Below, in pieces: positions 6,368 through 8,162 of a stretch of 8,162 nucleotides of DNA. Both the position numbers and the translations under genes were made by a program. Positions within the stretch are counted from its first letter, which is position 1. Each line of letters starts with the position of its first letter. The notes beneath the pieces were generated by a model. It was not told where the DNA came from. It did not search any database and was given only the letters and a program-made list of their open reading frames with translations. Origin of the DNA: an uncultured Clostridia bacterium. GTDB taxonomy: Bacteria > Bacillota > Clostridia > Oscillospirales > QAKW01. The stretch lies in NCBI GenBank assembly GCA_944387905.1, contig CALXGU010000064.1, positions 1 through 8,162 of the forward strand, written 5' to 3'.

Positions 6368-6397
6368 AAAAAAGACCGTACGATGATGCGTACGGTC
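6368..6397 (-). terminator. Intrinsic terminator of the S1-domain protein gene
   Basis: On the minus strand GACCGTACG (6397-6389) pairs perfectly with CGTACGGTC (6382-6374) around a 6-nt loop, followed by six U (6373-6368). It begins eight bases after the stop codon of the upstream gene. It insulates that gene from the ylxM promoter downstream. On the + strand no U tract follows the hairpin, so it works in one direction. Confidence 0.93.
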
Positions 6398-6404
6398 GGT
6401 ATTA

Positions 6405-7343
6405 TCAGTTTGCTGTCTGAAGAAACACTGTTTCAATAACCTTGCTGCTGCACTCAGGCGAATAACGCCAAAAATCAATCCTGTCCGAGTCGTATAAGTA
6501 TTTTATCGGTTCAGGCTGGCTTTGTTCAGCTATTGCCTCAACGATAGCAAGCTTGATTTTCATTTTTTCAGGGATAATGCTCTTTATGTAAACGCTTACA
6601 CGGCTTCCGGCTGTTATGCCGGGAGTCAGTTCCGCAAGTCCTGCCAGGTTAGGTGTCAGTTCAATAAAAATGCCGTAACTTTCGATGCTTCTTACTATGC
6701 CTGAAACAGTTTCTCCGGCCTTAAACAGCTGCGCGTTCTGTTCCCAAGTCCCAAGCAGTTCTTTGTGTGATAGATTAATACGCATGGTTGTATAGTCGAT
6801 TGACTTTACAATAGCCTTGATATCCATACCTGAATAAAATCTGTTTTTGGGATGTTCTATCCTGGAAACTGAAATATTATCTATTGATATCATTGAAATA
6901 ATGCCGCAGCCTATATCTGCAAATGCTCCGAACTGCTCTAAATGAGTTATTCTTGCGTCGATAACGTCTCCGGTACGAAAGTTGTCGAAAATATACTTCT
7001 CACAGTCTTCCTGAGCTTTACGGCGCGATAAAATAACAACAGTCTGACCGTCTTTCTGCGCAAAACTTACAACTTTAAAACAGACCATTTTATTGACGCG
7101 GGTAATAATCGCAACATCTTTGACCGTGCCTTCTTTTATTCCCAGAGCAGCCTCTTCCCGCGGTATTACGGCTTTCAAATTACCCAGACGCAGATGAAGA
7201 TTGTGGTCTGCATCACACATAAGACAACGCGCCTGTAAAATCCGTCCTTCCGTCATAGCTTTTGTAAGTCCCTTTATACCGCATAGATAGGCGTTGTCAT
7301 TGACGTCTGCTATACCCTCAGGTCTGTATTCCTGCTTTTTCAT
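6405..7343 (-). CDS. S1 RNA-binding domain protein with three OB-fold repeats (clostridial conserved protein)
   Basis: A 312-residue cytoplasmic protein related to ribosomal protein S1 but shorter than S1. I read three S1/OB-like units. The first is degenerate (about 33-108), with LHLRLGNLKAVIPREEAALG (49-68). The second (about 123-195) has GDVIDARITHLEQFGAFADIG (125-145) and ends MRINLSHKELLG (187-198). The third (about 208-270) has GETVSGIVRSIESYGIFIEL (210-229) and PNLAGLAEL. A non-S1 tail of about 40 residues follows (YLYDSDRIDFWRYSPECSSK, 282-301). RNA or ribosome binding is inferred from the domains; the exact role is unknown. GGAGG (7351-7355) lies seven bases before the ATG. It is a single-gene unit with its own terminator, divergent from DUF951. 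I see no strong promoter in its 143-bp upstream region. It should not be called rpsA without further evidence. Confidence 0.85.
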   Translation of the reverse strand: MKKQEYRPEGIADVNDNAYLCGIKGLTKAMTEGRILQARCLMCDADHNLHLRLGNLKAVIPREEAALGIKEGTVKDVAIITRVNKMVCFKVVSFAQKDGQTVVILSRRKAQEDCEKYIFDNFRTGDVIDARITHLEQFGAFADIGCGIISMISIDNISVSRIEHPKNRFYSGMDIKAIVKSIDYTTMRINLSHKELLGTWEQNAQLFKAGETVSGIVRSIESYGIFIELTPNLAGLAELTPGITAGSRVSVYIKSIIPEKMKIKLAIVEAIAEQSQPEPIKYLYDSDRIDFWRYSPECSSKVIETVFLQTAN

Positions 7344-7408
7344 ATTCAGCCCTCCGTTTATTGTCCTATAAAATTTATATGATCGTTTTGATAATTAATG
7401 CGCGATTT

Positions 7409-7458
7409 TTTTGTAATTATGCTTTTAATTTGCGGGCTGTTGTGGTATAATTACAAAA
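7409..7458. repeat. Perfect 12-bp inverted repeat bracketing the DUF951-prfA promoter
   Basis: TTTTGTAATTAT (7409-7420) and ATAATTACAAAA (7447-7458) are exact reverse complements with a 26-bp spacer. The left arm lies just upstream of the -35 position and the right arm overlaps the TATAAT box. This layout suits a regulator binding both sites, possibly with looping. The arms are AT-rich, so chance is a real alternative. This lies in the only intergenic space shared by the divergent S1-protein and DUF951 genes. Confidence 0.5.
7423..7451 (+). promoter_or_regulatory. Extended -10 promoter for the DUF951-prfA unit
   Basis: TATAAT (7446-7451) is preceded by TGG, giving the extended -10 form TGnTATAAT. 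The hexamer at the 17-bp position, TTTTAA (7423-7428), is a poor -35 match, as is common with extended -10 promoters. Transcription should start near 7458, about 30 nt before the DUF951 ATG. Confidence 0.72.
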
Positions 7459-7486
7459 TAATCCTATAAATAATAACGGAGGAAGT

Positions 7487-7669
7487 ATGGACGTCAATGT
7501 CGGTGATATATTATTGATGAAAAAGCAGCATCCCTGCGGCTGCAGGAGATTTGAGGTGCTGCGTGTCGGCATGGACTTCAAGATCCGATGTATGACTTGC
7601 GGCAGGGAGGTTATGGTTGCGCGAAACAAGATAGAAAGAAATATCAAAAAGATCGAAAGCGCAGAGTAG
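7487..7669 (+). CDS. DUF951 family small zinc-ribbon-like protein
   Basis: A 60-residue protein of the DUF951 family, found widely in Firmicutes. The B. subtilis member is, I believe, YyzM. The function is unknown. The family pattern is clear: VGDILLMKKQHPCG (residues 5-18), then FEVLRVGMDFKIRCMTCG (22-39), then VMVARNKIERNIKKI (42-56). Cysteines 17, 19, 35 and 38 could form a metal site, with His15 nearby, but zinc binding is inference. GGAGG (7478-7482) lies four bases before the ATG. A gap of 40 bp without a terminator separates it from prfA, so the two are probably co-transcribed. The short, basic, cysteine-containing design would fit a nucleic-acid or ribosome-associated protein. Confidence 0.88.
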   Translation: MDVNVGDILLMKKQHPCGCRRFEVLRVGMDFKIRCMTCGREVMVARNKIERNIKKIESAE

Positions 7670-7709
7670 TATCTCTACCTTTTTGTAAAAACAGTACTTG
7701 GAGAAATAT

Positions 7710-8162
7710 ATGATAGAAAAAGTAAAAGAAATAAGCGATCATTATGAACAGCTTTCAAAAAAACTTGCAGATCCGGAAGTTATTTCGGATCTTTCGGTTT
7801 ATACAAAGCTGATGAGGGAGCATAAGCACCTTGCGCCTATTATAGAAAAGTATAATGAGTATATTGCGCATGAAAAAAGCTATAAAGAGGCAATGGAACT
7901 CTTGGAGACGGAAACGGATCCTGAACTCAAAAGTCTTGCTGAGGATACTATGCTTACCGATAAGGATGCGCTTGCAGAGTGTGAAGAACAGCTGAAAATA
8001 CTGCTGCTGCCGCGAGATGAGAATGATGATAAAAACGTTATAATCGAAATACGCGGCGGTGCCGGAGGAGAGGAAGCGGCGCTTTTTGCGGCGGATCTGT
8101 ATCGTATGTATACAATGTACGCAGAGACAAAAGGCTTTAAATATGAGGTCTTGAATCTGTAT
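7710..8162 (+). CDS. prfA: Peptide chain release factor 1, N-terminal part (3' end outside window)
   Basis: The frame starts at ATG 7710 and stays open to the window edge, giving 151 codons of a protein that is normally about 355-360 residues. RF1 recognises UAA and UAG and triggers hydrolysis of peptidyl-tRNA. Visible family marks are YEQLSKKLADPEVISD in the N-terminal coiled-coil region (residues 12-27), LLLPRDENDDKNVIIEIRGG (98-117), and AGGEEAALFAADLYRMY (118-134). The LPRDENDDKN form followed by GGEEA distinguishes it from RF2, which has a different sequence here and usually a programmed frameshift near codon 25; none is present. The codon-recognition loop and the GGQ catalytic motif lie outside the window. 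GGAG (7700-7703) is six bases before the ATG. It follows DUF951 by 40 bp. Confidence 0.95.
   Translation, partial: MIEKVKEISDHYEQLSKKLADPEVISDLSVYTKLMREHKHLAPIIEKYNEYIAHEKSYKEAMELLETETDPELKSLAEDTMLTDKDALAECEEQLKILLLPRDENDDKNVIIEIRGGAGGEEAALFAADLYRMYTMYAETKGFKYEVLNLY

Noticed and set aside
7356..7440. Promoter for the S1-domain gene on the minus strand
   Set aside because: A promoter must exist, but the candidate hexamers (such as TTATCA with TTATAG about 17 bp apart) match the consensus too poorly in this AT-rich stretch to annotate.
7417..7647. A 76-codon open frame on - opposite the DUF951 gene
   Set aside because: It is antisense to a small gene with clear family signature and its own promoter and ribosome binding site, and has no features of its own.
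7680..7691. TTTTTGTAAAAA palindrome between DUF951 and prfA considered as a terminator
   Set aside because: It has only A-T pairs, a 2-nt loop and no following U tract, so it would not form a working intrinsic terminator.

Overview
The window looks like chromosomal core DNA of a low-to-moderate GC Firmicute in the class Clostridia. An Oscillospiraceae/Ruminococcaceae-type lineage is my best guess. The signs are strong Shine-Dalgarno sequences (GGAGG, AAAGGAG), sigma-A type promoters, the ylxM-ffh-rpsP-khpA-rimM-trmD gene order, a DUF951 gene next to prfA, and a clostridial three-OB-fold S1-like protein. The placement is inferred from gene content and protein style, because no search could be run. 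I see no mobile element, CRISPR array, tRNA or rRNA. No stretch without a gene exceeds 160 bp.

Layout: (1) Bases 1-2728 read on +. They hold the C-terminal part of a RecD2 helicase, comF overlapping it by one base, and an mreB-type actin gene with its own promoter, which starts directly after the comF stop codon. (2) A compact bidirectional terminator at about 2727-2759 separates mreB from the convergent block. (3) Bases 2738-6326 read on - as the SRP/ribosome-maturation operon: ylxM, ffh, rpsP, khpA, rimM, trmD. It is driven by a full-consensus promoter at 6298-6326 and has a terminator-like hairpin between khpA and rimM. (4) Bases 6368-7343 on - hold a single S1-domain protein gene with its own terminator. 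(5) A divergent intergenic region (7344-7486) leads on + to a small zinc-ribbon-like DUF951 gene and then prfA (release factor 1), which runs off the window edge.

How the genes work together: the minus-strand operon combines co-translational protein targeting (Ffh with its partner YlxM) with 30S subunit assembly (bS16, RimM), an RNA chaperone (KhpA) and tRNA m1G37 methylation (TrmD). The flanking S1-like protein and RF1 are also translation-related. RecD2 and ComF are DNA-processing genes, and the MreB homologue acts in cell-wall patterning.

No clearly new multi-gene system is visible. The most interesting signals are regulatory: a perfect 10-bp inverted repeat across the start point of the consensus ylxM promoter; a perfect 12-bp inverted repeat bracketing the DUF951-prfA promoter; a bidirectional terminator whose hairpin contains the trmD stop codon; a probable attenuating hairpin inside the trmD operon; and the absence of rplS after trmD.
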